Below, piece after piece: positions 11,544 through 23,278 of a stretch of 41,669 nt of DNA. The notes beneath the pieces are model-generated. The model did not search any database. It saw only the letters and a list, made by a program, of their open reading frames with translations, and was not told the origin of the DNA. The DNA comes from Poronia punctata (lineage: Eukaryota; Ascomycota; Sordariomycetes; Xylariales; Xylariaceae): NCBI GenBank assembly GCA_022579005.1, contig MU401738.1, forward strand, positions 1 through 41,669. The letters are read 5' to 3'. Position 1 is the first letter of the stretch. Every line of letters starts with the position of its first letter. Made by a program: the position numbers and the translations under genes.

Positions 11544-13122
11544 TCATAACTTGCTTCTCCGGCTCCACTTCGCATAAGGATGTTCTTCCGAGCCGGGAAC
11601 CAAGTGATCGATAGCACCGGTATTAAGCAGTCCGGGATGTAACTGATCCAAGCCTGACACACCGCATTGCTGCATCGTGGTCTCCAGCTCGTCGGTCAAG
11701 ACTGAAGTGTAGGTCAAGGTCAGTATCTGCAGGGGACGGGACACTCAGGGATAGGAGAGAAGAAAACTCACTATTGACGAAATGTTCGATGCCCTCCTGG
11801 CCATAATTCAAAGCGTACAGGAATCCCCGACCCAGTCCTACCGCTTTAGCCCCCAGACATAAAGCCTTGAAAATATCCGTGCCACGCGTGATTCCGCCGT
11901 CGATATACACTTCCATCTTGTCGAATATCTGCGGACAGAACTTTTGCAACTCCAGCAGGACCAGAATCGTCGCCGGCGCAGTATCTACACTCCTTCCGCC
12001 ATGGTTCGTGATATAGATGGCATCGACACCAATCTCCATGGCCTTGACGGCATCCATAGCCGTCTGGATCCCCTTGAGCACAATGGGAAGACCGGGAGCG
12101 GCTTTCCTCAACCACGCGACATCATCCCAATTAAACGACGCATCGATGAACCTACCCATGATACGACCCAGCGAACCACCCTTTTTATCATTCTGTGCCG
12201 TCATGCCCGACATGGGCAGCTTCATGCCCTCATCTGCCTTGAGACGTTCGTCGGCCTCGCGCTTCCCGATGACGGGACAATCGATAGTAACGAAGATGGC
12301 CTTGACACCTCTCTCCTTCACGAGCCGCAATAGGGCCTCCGACTTCCGCCTATCCTTATCGACGTACAGCTGGAAGAACACGGGCACGTTTCCCCCGTCG
12401 ACATCCTTGGTCTCTTCCACCGCGTCCATGACCTCTGGCAACGGATACGAACAACTCGTCGAAACACACTGCGGGATACCCAAACTCTGTGCGCCACGTC
12501 CCAACTCACGCTCGCCCTCGGGATGGAACAACTTCCCCATGGACGTGGGCGCGATGAAGATGGGACGCGTGACGCGATGACCCAACATACTCGTACGCAA
12601 ATCGACGGAGCTGACATCCCGCAACACGCGCGGCCGGAGCGCGATGTCGTTATATCGCGAACTATTCCACTCCATGGTGAAACAATCCGTCGCAGCCGAC
12701 GACAGAAAAGCCCACGCCTTGGGCGTGTAGCTTTCGCGCGCGGCAAGCCTGAAATCGTGCGCATTAATGAGACTGTCGAGCGAGGGCTTGGTTCCTCTGG
12801 CTTTGGAAGGCGGCTTCTCCATCGTGGGTGGCGGCCTAGCCCATTCCTCCGTCACCGTGGACGTGTCCAGGATGCCGATCTTGCGGGACTCGGGCAGGGA
12901 ATTGCGGATCAGGGATGGAGAGTGGACTTCTGCGTATGCTGCTGTGGCGTCGTGGCCGGCGTGGCGGAGTAATATCTCGACGCCCCCGGGGTGTTCTGGT
13001 GCGAATTCGCTCAGGTCATAGACTATGTCGTCGACGACTAGCCATAGGTCTTCGGGTGACTGGTGTGCTAATATCTCCTCGATACTGACGGGGCGGCCGC
13101 TGGGGGTCGATTTGGGACTCAT
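11544..13122 (-). CDS. Cytochrome b5-FMN alpha-hydroxy-acid dehydrogenase (flavocytochrome b2/L-lactate dehydrogenase family)
   Basis: Exons 13122-11772 and 11701-11544 (70-bp intron) give 502 residues. Residues 10-85 are a cytochrome b5 fold with EHPGG (His44) and AEVHS (His67), the expected axial haem ligands. Residues about 120-490 are the FMN-binding TIM barrel: IAPTSMGKLFHPEGE, FFQLYVDKDR (Tyr253), VTIDCPV (Asp281), PIVLKGI (Lys350), ITNHGGRSVD (catalytic His374 and Arg377), then IDGGITRGTD and GLGRGFLYA. The family oxidises a 2-hydroxy acid such as L-lactate and passes electrons through haem to cytochrome c. No obvious mitochondrial presequence precedes the b5 domain, so the location and exact substrate are open. 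The Tyr24 position of glycolate oxidase (Tyr143 of yeast Cyb2) is Phe139 here. The exon 2 acceptor (11702-11704) is chosen because it restores VNILTDELETT. Confidence 0.9.
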
Positions 13123-14031
13123 CTTGCTGCGATGCTGTAGTTTTTAAGTCTTTCGTTGCCTCGTGTGTTCTTTCCCAAAACTGTCTTGAATGTATTAGGT
13201 GGAAGCTTTAATTGGTCTTTCATAACAGTTCGTCTATCTCCGGGTAGCGAGTGTGCGTATTACAGTGCTGTCGTCCCGAGGTTAAATGTTTCACAGCTGG
13301 CTGAAACTTTTGTTAATATAGTGTCAAGGAAATCAATTGAGGATGTAATTGGGGAGATACCACAAAGTCAGGTGCTCATCAACAACTTTTTATGTAGGGA
13401 ATACGTATGTTTATAGGTGAAGTCGGCTGAAAAGAACCCGAAGCTACGGATAAGGGGAGGTCGGGACTCGGGACCGGTGTGACATTGGGGGTCCATTTCC
13501 CCACAGCGCTATTCCGTAACCCCTATTAATCGCGTCTTTAAAGCGGTATATTTCCCCCACCACCCCAGACAACCCAGATATTCCTATCCGGCACTCGGAA
13601 AATAATTACCAGTGATGTTTCTCGAATTTCTTTTGACCTGACCCAGCAACCAAGAAGTAGGCAGACATATATTAGCCAGCCTAATATACAGCATACACGT
13701 TCCGTCCGTGTATCTACCTAGTATAGACGAAGTCTGACAGAAAAAACGACGCTGTTAACCTAATTCCATCTGGAAGCAACGGTATATATGCTAGGTATTC
13801 GCAACACGAAGCTTGTACCTTTCATATATTCGTTGACGTCTGTTGCTGCTTCAGTAGCTGGGCAGGTTAGATAAATACTTCAAGGAACGCAGCACGGGGG
13901 AAGGTCTGACGTAGGTTTGTCACATACCTATACTACACGCATATATATTTGCATATAGGTACATCAGACTTTATAATCCACCTCCCAGTCTTGACACAGC
14001 AACTTCGTTCAACCCAAAAACCTAAATAAAA
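13123..14031. other. Intergenic region, promoter side of the dehydrogenase gene
   Basis: The region holds the upstream sequence of the dehydrogenase gene and the 3' flank of the DUF4202 gene. The open frame 13156-13416 (+) has no family features and lies in the likely promoter. Nothing else is recognised. Confidence 0.5.
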
Positions 14032-14766
14032 TCACCCCCCCAGCGCCTTCCCAACAAGCATCTCACTCCTCTCGCTAAGCCTCATATCCAACGCAATCTC
14101 CCTTCCCCTCTCACTCATCTTGCCCCAAGTCTTTCTCAAAATCCCAATCATCTTCTCCTCATCAACATCATCCCTCTTTTCGAAATCATCCAATTGTCCA
14201 TCCAAAAAAACAAGACAAGCAACATCCTCCAAAATCTGCGTCTCTTCATTCGAAGCCATATTCTCTTTCCTCACCAATCTCGCTATTCGCTCTACTTCCT
14301 CGTCGGGAAGAGACATGGCACTGGAAAGAAGAAGCGCTTTAATCTTTTCCGCCGCTTGCGTCTTTTGTTTCGCTCGCCAGGAGAGGTATCCGACGCGCGT
14401 CATGGGGAAGCTGGCGCGGGGGATTTCCCATCTTTTTTTTTTTATTTACCCCCGACCGTTCCGCGTTAGATGGGTACACCAATAACTTTTGTGTGAAAGA
14501 GAAGAAAAAGCCCAAAAAAAAAAAAAAAAAAGGGAAAAAAGGAAAACTAACCTCCTAAAATGCTGCGCCCGACAAGCAATCTGCAACGCCGGCGAAGCGT
14601 CGGGACAACGGACCGCCAACCAACGAGTCATCTGCCGCGCGTAAAGCAACTCGGCCGGGACATCTTCTTCTTCTGCCGTCTTTGGGTCTTGGGCATGGGC
14701 CTCGTCGATGAGCTTTTGCGCGGTAGCGTAGTTGGCCGGTAGATCCGGTAGGTTGGTGGTGGTCAT
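14032..14766 (-). CDS. DUF4202-family protein, 2 exons
   Basis: Exons 14766-14552 and 14431-14032 (120-bp intron with long A/T runs) give 204 residues. Recognisable family blocks in order are AQKLIDEAHAQDP (about 16-28), ELLYARQMTRWL, PDASPALQIACRAQHFRR, then across the junction RWEIPRASFPM, GYLSWRAKQK, VRKEN, LEDVACLVFLDGQLDDF and ILRKTWGKMSERG. These are the conserved segments of DUF4202, shared by bacteria and fungi and without an established function that I know of. Length matches the family. The start at 14766 is preferred to an upstream in-frame extension to 14820, because the extension is low-complexity Lys/Tyr sequence over a poly-T tract. The splice junction reconstructs the conserved RRWEIPR motif exactly, which supports the model strongly. 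Confidence 0.88.
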
Positions 14767-15617
14767 TGTTTTTTTACTGAAATTATTATAAGCATAGGTC
14801 CTTTTTTTTTTTTCTTCCACTCTTATAATTTCTCTTACATTGATTGTTAGCTAATGACGAAGAATTTTTCCTCTCCGATTTTTCGTCTATTATATAGAAT
14901 GAAGCAAAAGTGTCAGGTCGTTCTTATCGTACAAAATATTGTAAAAGTATGCATCTTTTAGTGCAGTCTTATAGTGAAGTCAAGGTGGGGGTTCTAGAGT
15001 CTTATCGCTAAGATTCTAGGCCGTTTACTTAAAACTACTACTCACGTCTAATGTGCTGGTGACTATTAAACCAATTTGATCAGGTAGAGCACAATGGTTT
15101 CCCACGATTCAATATTAGAAATGATCACAAGTTGGGAATATTCTTACGATGCAGATTAGGTAGTATAGATACCTCTCAAGGGTGGATGACTTGAGGAAGC
15201 CCACTCCGGTCGCCGACTCCCTCACTGTATCTTGTATGAAAAGAACCCTTCTTCTCATTTAGGAGGCTGCCAAGCGCTCAAGATTTCCCAAACCATCGCG
15301 GTATCATCGAGACTACCTAGTGTTTACCAAGGATGCAAGCCGGAGGTCAAAAACTATAAAAGACAACAAAACTTAGCTGAGCTCGATAGACGGCCGTATC
15401 ATTAGCATACTGGTATCAAATAGCCCACCCAAGCCATCGGGTTTTTGCGACCTGGGAGCTTCCCGCCCCCACTGAAAACAAAGAGGTATCGTACGCTATA
15501 AAATCCTACGCCGAGTTCCCATAGCCTAGAAACGCATTATATCATGCATATCCCCTTCTAGACATATAATCCAAACTTAATTTCACCTCGCACAGTCCCC
15601 AAGTGCAGCGGCCCCTC
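14767..15617. other. Intergenic region, no supported gene
   Basis: This stretch contains the likely promoter of the DUF4202 gene next to 14766 (T-rich tracts at about 14800) and the 3' flank of the membrane-protein gene. No open frame with family features is seen. Confidence 0.5.
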
Positions 15618-17064
15618 TTATGTTCCCGGGTAAGGTCGATAGGAATGGTATTGTTGTGGGGGCGGTGGGCTATAAGGAGCATATCCGGAATGGGTAAAAC
15701 GTTGAGGCGGTCGGCGGTGTTGGTTATGATGCACTGCTGGCTGCAGTGGTTGGAGGGGTGGCGAGTCATTGGACAACGCAGATACCATCGTGTTATAGTT
15801 CTCGGCCGGGCTTACAGGACTCACGGGGCTCACGGGGCTCGGCTCGACTGGCGACATCTCGTCTTGCGCTTTGGACACGGCGCCCCCCGGTGTGAAATAC
15901 GACGGTGCCTCATCGCCATCGCTATTGGTATGACTCCTAGCAAACATGGCGTTCGCAGTTCCGTAGGTATTGGGAGGGAAGCGTGTTATTGGTTGGTCCG
16001 AAGGCTGCACCATCTCTGGTGGAGGCACGCCAAAGAATGTCGAGGCATACTGTGATCCCGGTATAGCTTCGTGTTGGTAAACTTTATGATCGCTAGGTGG
16101 CATTTGGCCGCCAAAGGCAAGAGGGCTCCTGCTCGCTGGTCGCCTTTTCCAACGGCGTAATAAGAAGAATATGGCAGCTACAATCAATGCGAGACCAATA
16201 ACGCCGCCTATGACACCGCCGGCAATGGCTCCGGTATTCGGCGACCACGATCGGCCACTCGAGACAGGCGGTGGTAATACCGTGGAAGAACCACTACTAC
16301 CTGGGGCGTTAACAGTGACTGTAGTTGTAAACCCGCCGTCCGTAGTCGTGAATGTTGATTGCGAGTTCGTGGAGCTAGCATCACCCGTGGTAACGGGTAT
16401 TGCTACGATATCGCCCGACGCAGCTCTAGCAGCACATCCAACGAAAGAGGCGCCATCCAGCAAGTCGTAGAACTTGGCCTGGTAAGAACGAGTTACACAA
16501 TGTGACCGATCCCGGTCGGTACTGCTTTCTATCAGCACACCGTTTTCAACGAGACCGATGGGCGAGACTAGACCAAAGCTTACCAGTGTGTTGTACGAGC
16601 ATCTTCCGATCCTCGAGCTGACTCTGTAGCATCCAAGCATGCTGTAGAGATGATGCATTCATTTGGGTTGGCTGCTTTACAGCATCCAACAATGCCTAAG
16701 CTGCTGTTTAGATGGCAGAACTCTCCACTACCGCAAACAACCGCCGGACCTGCGAGGTAAAAGCTTTTAGAAATCAGGGTTCGCCGGGGAGCTGGCTTTT
16801 ACACGTACTACCAGAGTTGTCGTCGGAATAGCCGCAGATGGTTGATATGCTCCTGTCGTCTCTCCCATGAAGCTCCAAAGTAGAAGGCGGCCCGGAAGGG
16901 GCAGTTGTCGTCTTCGTCGTCCATCCCACAGTGTTTGAACTGGCGGGTTCAGCAGTCGGTGTCACCGGAGCCCAATCCTCCACATCTGGACGGCCTTGAA
17001 ACCATCGGGCATCAGCCCGCGCGACCGCATAACTCAGAGCAGTCAATCGAAGGGCGAGTGCCAT
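15618..17064 (-). CDS. Secreted/single-pass membrane protein with 10-Cys ectodomain, 3 exons
   Basis: Exons 17064-16809, 16749-16584 and 16521-15618 (introns of 59 and 62 bp) give about 441 residues. The start is MALALRLTALSYAVARADA, a probable signal peptide; the open frame further upstream begins with TTG, not ATG. Next come ARWFQGRPDVEDWAPVTPT and GWTTKTTTAP, then a Cys-rich ectodomain (ICGYSDDN, VVCGSGEFC, VGCCKAAN, NECIISTACLD, HCTDRDRSHCVTRSY, FVGCAA; ten Cys in all). A Ser/Thr-rich stalk follows, then one membrane span at about 239-262 (IAGGVIGGVIGLALIVAAIF) with a RRWKRR stop-transfer, and a 179-residue Pro/Ser/Tyr-rich tail with SPVSPVSPVSP repeats. The pattern resembles fungal surface proteins with GWTPKPT and CC motifs. 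A wall-sensor or adhesion role is only inference. The exon 1 donor may lie one codon earlier. Confidence 0.75.
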
Positions 17065-20000
17065 AACTTGCACGTGCGTCCATCGAGGAGGAAAGCCGGC
17101 AAGAAGCGGAAAGAGGAAAAGCGAAAGCTTAGGGGCCAATCCATTACTTATGGGTAAGATCAGTACGTATGTACTGTACGCATGTACCTAAGAGGCAGGC
17201 CCGCAGGAAAGCTACTTGTTCGGAGAGGGAGTGGAGGTGATAGAGGGGAGTCAGGGACCAATGCTTATTGCCGGACTCGGCTATCAGGGCCCATCCCGCT
17301 GAGGCTGCCAGCTGAAGAAACACCCCGCTCGAATGGTCCCGAGCTAAGTGTGAGGAGAACCTACCTCAGTACTACCCCAACAGTATATCTTGTCTGTGTC
17401 AGATTCATCAAATTGTACCGGCTAAGCAAGCCATGGAGAAGATCCCCGCCGCTATACTGACATTATACCAATGAGAAGAGAGACGGTCCATGCAGTGTCA
17501 GCAGCAACCCGGCCAAGACGCTGTAGGCTGTAGGCGGGTTGCTAGATAGAAAATGCCTGGTTCGCCACATTACCATGGGGCCTGCACTGCACCCCAACAA
17601 CACTCACATAGCTAAGAAAGAGTCGGCGGGAACACCTGCCCCGGACTTTTTGCCTAAAGTATTCGTATAGGCCGTATGTAGGCACACGCTGCGAGACTGC
17701 TTAGGCTACCTACGTCTCACGGTATGTGCCGTACATCACAAGATAAGTCCTGACTCCTGAGTCCTGACTGGGTTGGAATGTAAACCATGTCCGCAGGGTG
17801 GGAATCTTTTTCGTATAGAGAATGGAGCCCAGATCGTGTAATCCACAAACGACTCGAATGCTTCAAAGGATCCAGATGGTCATGGGCGCCGTTCCAGACC
17901 GAGAAGCTGATCTGTCTATCCGGTCTAAACGAGAACGAAAAGCAATGGCTGGATGGATATTTACCTCATAATGGTCCGATAGGGACAGTTTTACTGGTCA
18001 GAATAGTCCGTCTTAGAACTGATAAAGTATCAATCAATGTAACAACAGTTGGTAGCCCGCCACCCCGCATTGCTAGCCTGATTGGTAAACAAAGGTGTCC
18101 GGTGGAGAGGAGTAGCTTCCTCCAACCCAACCGCACCAGCAACGAGCAACCTAAATAACCCCCAAGGTTAGAAACTGTTGCCCAATAGATGACGACCAGG
18201 CCGTTTTGGCAGCTGTGGGTAGCTTACCGTTACTTCCTTACACAGATTTCTATGATTTTTATTTGTAAAGTGGAGAAAAGTACTACATTCCTCGTACTCG
18301 TAGTCTCGGTCGAAGTCTCTCTCCTTCAAGGGGCATGCGAGATGTTCATCTGATATTGTACAATTATGCACACAAGTTCTGTCAGGTTGTTTGAATATGA
18401 AACTCCCGGAGTATTATACTGAGAGGATGACGGTGAGCAATTGTACCAGAATAGAACAAGTACGGGGCAGGAAGCGGCACTAGAAACATGATGGAATAAT
18501 AATCTATGCTAGAGTTGGCAAATATTAGCGGGCTGCTGGTAGACGGATACACGGGATTTGGCTAGAGTTGGGGATGCCAACTAGCAAAACTGCAGTAGAC
18601 ACGTTCTTATGTGGAGCCCTATAAAGAAATGCCGGTGCAGACCCTGTCGCCAAGGAGTCCATATTGTACTGTCTAGGCCTAGCGTATACCGATGGTGGCT
18701 TGGCATTCAGGGTATGTGACATGAGCTGTGGTTCAGTTCTGCCAGACATGATGCTCGGACCATTCCCTCGAGCAACCCTCATAATAACCTATAATTATCA
18801 GATTTCTCTGCACTCGGAGTCCATTTCATTACGATGCGCATAACATAGCTTTAGTCTCGGCTATGGCAACAGCCGTAACCAATTCCACAAAAGATCAAGG
18901 GCCGGGCTTACAAAAAGAAGGACTTATTTTATTCTAGAATGAAACATCTTATACTGGTGCGTCAAATAGCCAAGCCAAAACCAGAGGCGTTTCACTTCCC
19001 AAGTTCCAGTTCCCAGAGGCGGTTCATGTCCCTTGGCTTCAGCCAAGTGCCTTTCTGGGTACAGAATCAGCATGGTGACAAATATCTTAGGTATGTTAGT
19101 CTGTCTTAATATCACGTGCATATACAGACATCCCCCTCTCCATCCTAGGTTAGCCAATTATCTAGTCATCTGGATCGCGGCTTTCACTATGATTTGCGTC
19201 GAGAAGTCCTTCCAGCGTCCCCCACCAGAATAAAGGTATTTTGGTCGTGGGTGATCGGGACTATTCTATTGAGAACACGAACACTCCAATTTTCGACATC
19301 CCGGCCGTTAGTTCACGTGGTAAATTTCCAACACATACCGCAGTCCTTGATACACAAGGAGTCCAAACTCATATGTGGTAGAAGAAAGGGATAGTCGACG
19401 CCTACATGCTATACTTGGGTGTTGCTGCCTCGTAGGGTTGATGTGGAGTTCTTGTCCTTCGAAGAGGCTCCAAGTAACCTTATCACTTTACTCGTTACGG
19501 AAACTTGGATATAAAAGTGGCAGGAAACCCTTTCTGGTCTCCTCCGTTCGACAGAAACCACTGTATACACGTAAGAAAAGGTAGAGCCTGACCACAACGA
19601 ATAGGCATTCAACACTATCCCAAGGCAACAGATTCCCACGACCTGACAAAATTGGCAGTTGCTAAATACGACAAGGTGGTGTTGGCAATGTCGCAATATC
19701 ATCACAAGAGTAAGTGAAAAGATAACTACGAGTAGGTAGCCAGTATTGACCCAAGACATGGGGCACTCTAAACTAGCCGTCCCTGGGCTCTGGCAGCTAC
19801 TTTTATGCATCCGTTCCGTTCAGGAAGCTTGGCATGGGATTGGCAGACCCATCACCCTAGGTAGCTATAGTCTTTACTACAGCTGGAGAATCACTCGTGG
19901 TAACCCGAAATACGACCGCTGCTGAATATCATATTGCGGTAAGAGAACCTAATGGGATGTGTTTGAAGCAAGAAGCGGAGGGAAAACTTCTCAACCCCTT

Positions 20001-20165
20001 ACACACTTGCATTTTTGTTGGTCTGCCCAATCAATCATTGTTATTTGAACAAAGGGTTACATCAAACTTGAATCTCCATGCAGCTTTCTTGTTCTATACT
20101 ACCTAACCTACACATATTGGAATACCAGTATATACAATCTCGTCCGCCCTAGACAGTCTCCGGCG
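17065..20165. other. 3.1-kb intergenic region between divergent genes
   Basis: The flanking genes are divergent, so both promoters are here. Open frames at 17182-17460, 17787-18158, 18168-18371, 18924-19157, 19375-19584 and 19409-19810 lack known motifs, splice-consistent partners or coding-like composition, and I do not call them. A short direct duplication around CCTGACTCCTGAGTCCTGACT lies near 17750-17770. Confidence 0.5.
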
Positions 20166-22079
20166 ATGCGGCTTTTGAACACAACCACTCTCGAGCTAGC
20201 GAGCTTTAGCGGTGAGCCTTTCGAACTCGACTTCCCGAGATATGCAATCCTCTCGCACACATGGGGAGACGACGAAGTCTCACTCGAGGACATACGGAAT
20301 CTCGAGATAGCACGCGAGAAGCGCGGGTTTGAGAAAATCGCCAAATGTTGTCAGACAGCAGTGGCCGAGGGGCTGGAATGGGCGTGGATTGACACTTGCT
20401 GCATCGACAGGGACAAGAGTGCCGAACTAGAAGAAGGTCGGTTGAACATCTCTCGATATATATAAATACTACGCCACGCACGCTCCCGATCGCCCCGGGG
20501 ATTTCGCTTGTCTGACTTCTTCTTTCGCCTAGCCATCAACTCCATGTTTAAATGGTACGAGGGTGCTGCTATATGTTATGCGTATCTAAGCGACATAGGG
20601 CCCTCTGGCCAACACGACTGGAAGAAGTCCAGATGGTTTACCCGAGGATGGACCTTGCAAGAACTTATCGCCCCCTTCGAAGTCATAGTCTATGACAACG
20701 CATGGAAGGAACTTGGAACAAAGCTAAGTCTTGCCAAGGATCTGCATGAAGTAACAGGTATTCCTGAAACGGTCCTCCTCAACTCAGAGGCGAGATTGGA
20801 AGTCTCTGTAGCCGGCCGCATGTCGTGGGCGAGAGGGAGGAAGACGACTAGACCAGAAGACACAGCTTACTGTCTGCTCGGCATTTTCGAGATCGTCATG
20901 CCCCTGTTGTACGGAGAAGGCATCAGGGCGCTCAGGAGGCTGCACGAGGAAATCGTCCGCGTCATCCCGGATGATACCGTCTTCTTCGGTGGGTTGTCTT
21001 GGGAAGATAAAGAGCTAGGCGAGTGTTGGGCTGTGGAAAAAGAGACAACAAGATCCGGCAGGGGCTTCCTGGTCACGCCAGATAACGTGCCAGCTCGACT
21101 CCCGACACTCGTGCGCCCTCTTACCGACTTCGAGATGAATAGTCTACCACGGCCCGTTACTATGCCATTCGGCGGCGGTGTAGGATTGGCGAGTTCCCTC
21201 TTAGCTCGACCCACGCCGGGCCCCGCCGACTCTGGAAATATACGGCTATCGAAAACCAGCGTATCCATGTCCATGCGCATCGTCCAGGTCACTCTTGACA
21301 GAAATAGAGCAGCCCTCCCAGCGATAACAGCGAACCAGCAATCCCACGTCGAGTTGGATCCAGGCAGCGTTGCAGCCCTAGAGGCCCTCAACACCCACGG
21401 TCCGAAGCTTCCGGGTTCTCCCCTCTGTCTAGGACTGCTCCGCTGCGGGCCGTCCAGCGACAAGCTCTTGGCGCGCTACTTCCTCTGCCGCGAGGTCATG
21501 GGCGGTCTAGAAGCTTACCCGACCAGCGTCTTCCGCTTCGTCACGGCCATGGAGGCAGGTTATTGGCCTCAGATGCAATGCCACATCTTCCACGACAAAG
21601 ACTATTTCCGGCCGCGCCCATGCCTGGAGCGGATCCGGGACGCGCAGAGCTGGGGTCATCTGGAGTCACCGCTGAGTGGCTCGTTCGGCGACGGATGGCA
21701 GTGGGAATTTGTGTCCCGGACGGAGAATCATGTCTCGGAGGATGACGGGCTGGAAATATGGGAATCGGAATCTTACGAGCTCCTGTATGGACAGAGCGCC
21801 TGGGGCCTGACTATAGCCCTTGGCCCCGACAAAGACGTCGACTTTCGCATTCAGGTAAAACTGAAGGGACTCACAGAAGAAACAGAGCCCTATGCCGAGA
21901 CCGTCGTTACGGGTCCAAATGGCCGTAAGGGGCAGATAATGGCTCTGCATCGTCGGGTGCCGGTTGCTGGGGGCACGTCGGAGCTTGTCGTGGCTATTTA
22001 TCACGGCGTCGATTCGGGTAGACATTATTATAAGCCGTTGATTAGGACCAGGTCATTTGAACCGACTAGAAACAATTAG
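20166..22079 (+). CDS. HET-domain (heterokaryon incompatibility) protein, 2 exons
   Basis: Exons 20166-20436 and 20533-22079 (96-bp intron) give 605 residues. The start MRLLNTTTLELASF is the usual N-terminus of HET proteins. The three HET blocks are present: YAILSHTWGDDEVS (27-39), EWAWIDTCCIDRDKSAELEE (71-90) joined to AINSMFKWYEGAAICYAYLS (91-110), and SRWFTRGWTLQELIAP (123-138), followed by RMSWARGRKTTRPEDTAYCL, LLGIF and MPLLYGEGIRALRRL. HET-domain proteins set off cell death when incompatible hyphae fuse and are TIR-like in fold (family knowledge). Residues from about 245 to the end form a long region without the NACHT or WD40 repeats of het-d/het-e types, and I recognise no domain in it. 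The donor is GTCGGT, a weak site, but it restores the conserved AELxEAINSMF. Confidence 0.9.
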
Positions 22080-22719
22080 CCTTCGTTTCCTTATTTGTTT
22101 TGATATGCCATACAGTTCTTTACGAGAGAGAAACCAGGCCTCCCGCCTTCCAATGAAATGCGCAAGGAGAATGAATATATATATACTTGTCATATTAACA
22201 GTGATGACTATTTCCTTCGTATGCGCACAAATCATCTTGATCAACTCTTTTTTTCCCTCTTTACTATCAGTTAGAATTCTTACCCTTACCAGCCTATCAT
22301 CACTCCCATACACTCATGACCAGTATAATCGCCAACCTACCTACGTACAACCCTTACAGTTATTTCACCATGTCAGTTCGGTACAGCCACAACAGAAGAG
22401 TGCAATTCTAGCACATTGGGCAAGCAGTCGCCATCTGGATGTAGCGCGACTGATTCCAGATCGTTAAATATTCGTTTGTAGGAGGTTCGACCCAAGATCG
22501 ATCGCACTTGATAGGATTGAATAAGTGGATGGAGTAGGTAAGAAGCACGAGAGCGCATTGCGGATTCGGGAGATGCATTCGCTCTCTGCCATCTCAGAAT
22601 TGTCGCGTTAAATGGTGAGGAGTATATATTGCGATTATCCCTTTTTTTTCAGCGACGGCGAAGATATCCTCGAGTATACGCATATGTCGTAGCGCTCGAT
22701 GTTTGCGCGCTGAGGCTCA

Positions 22720-23169
22720 GGAACTCGAGTCGTTGCCCTCGGAATTGGAAGCCAGGTCGTCCATATTGTCAATGTCTTCCTCTACCGCGATGGCGGAAAC
22801 GACCCGAAATGTCACGCGTCGGTTTAGAGAGAAAGGTCAGCTGTCGGTTGTGCCTCCGTTTTTGCCGTTCTGGCGTGGTCGAAAAGCTTGTTGGAATTCT
22901 CCCATCCTGATGTTGAATTCTTGGGTGGTTGAATCCCAATCATCTAGCTCCTCCGTTATACGATAGATGTAGCAATCGAGTTGTAGTCTCGCCTCATTTC
23001 TCAAAGCCCTCGTGCCTGGTAAAAACTGAAGAATCCGGGGATACCAGTATCCTGCGAGTAAATAATGTAGATTCGTAGTACGCCGGCACACGAACCACAT
23101 CAATTTCGTTTCCTTCTGTTCCGTTACCGCTGCTGACCTAAGGTGGGGTAAGGTAAGGTAAGGGTAGCT
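22720..23169 (-). pseudogene. Possible degraded coding stretch, unknown protein
   Basis: The - strand frame closing at 22837 contains a coding-like segment (RNEARLQLDCYIYRITEE, then LDDWDSTTQEFNIRMGEF) with helical, charged character, but begins with GTG rather than ATG. Just after its stop a different frame continues NRRVTFRVVSAIAVEED, then DDLASNSEGNDSSS to a stop near 22720. That looks like either a one-base frameshift or an unrecognised intron. No family is recognised, and chance cannot be excluded. Confidence 0.25.
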
Positions 23170-23271
23170 AACCAAGAGCACGCGTTCAGGAATCAGAACG
23201 CGTCGGTTTTTACCAGGAGTCTACACGTACACGTACCTACGGTAAGGTCTTCAAAGACAGGAGGCCGATTA

Positions 23272-23278
23272 TGACTCA
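23272..23278 (+). promoter_or_regulatory. Candidate cross-pathway control site TGACTCA upstream of argininosuccinate synthase
   Basis: TGACTCA matches the core recognised by Gcn4/CPC1 bZIP activators of amino-acid biosynthesis. It lies about 330 bases upstream of the ATG at 23610, where such sites act in fungal arginine genes. A second copy elsewhere in the window (9168-9174) shows that chance occurrence is possible. Confidence 0.4.

Noticed and set aside
12017..12972. Several + strand frames of 130-190 codons
   Set aside because: They are antisense to the dehydrogenase gene, whose - strand frame has a full set of family motifs.
14767..14820. Upstream extension of the DUF4202 start
   Set aside because: Low-complexity Lys/Tyr residues encoded over a poly-T/A tract; the family N-terminus fits the ATG at 14766.
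16774..17139. Longer N-terminus for the surface protein beginning at 17139
   Set aside because: The codon there is TTG. The first in-frame ATG is at 17064 and begins a plausible signal peptide.
17787..18158. 123-codon + strand frame
   Set aside because: It has no motif, no splice partner and no coding-like pattern; such lengths occur by chance at this base composition.
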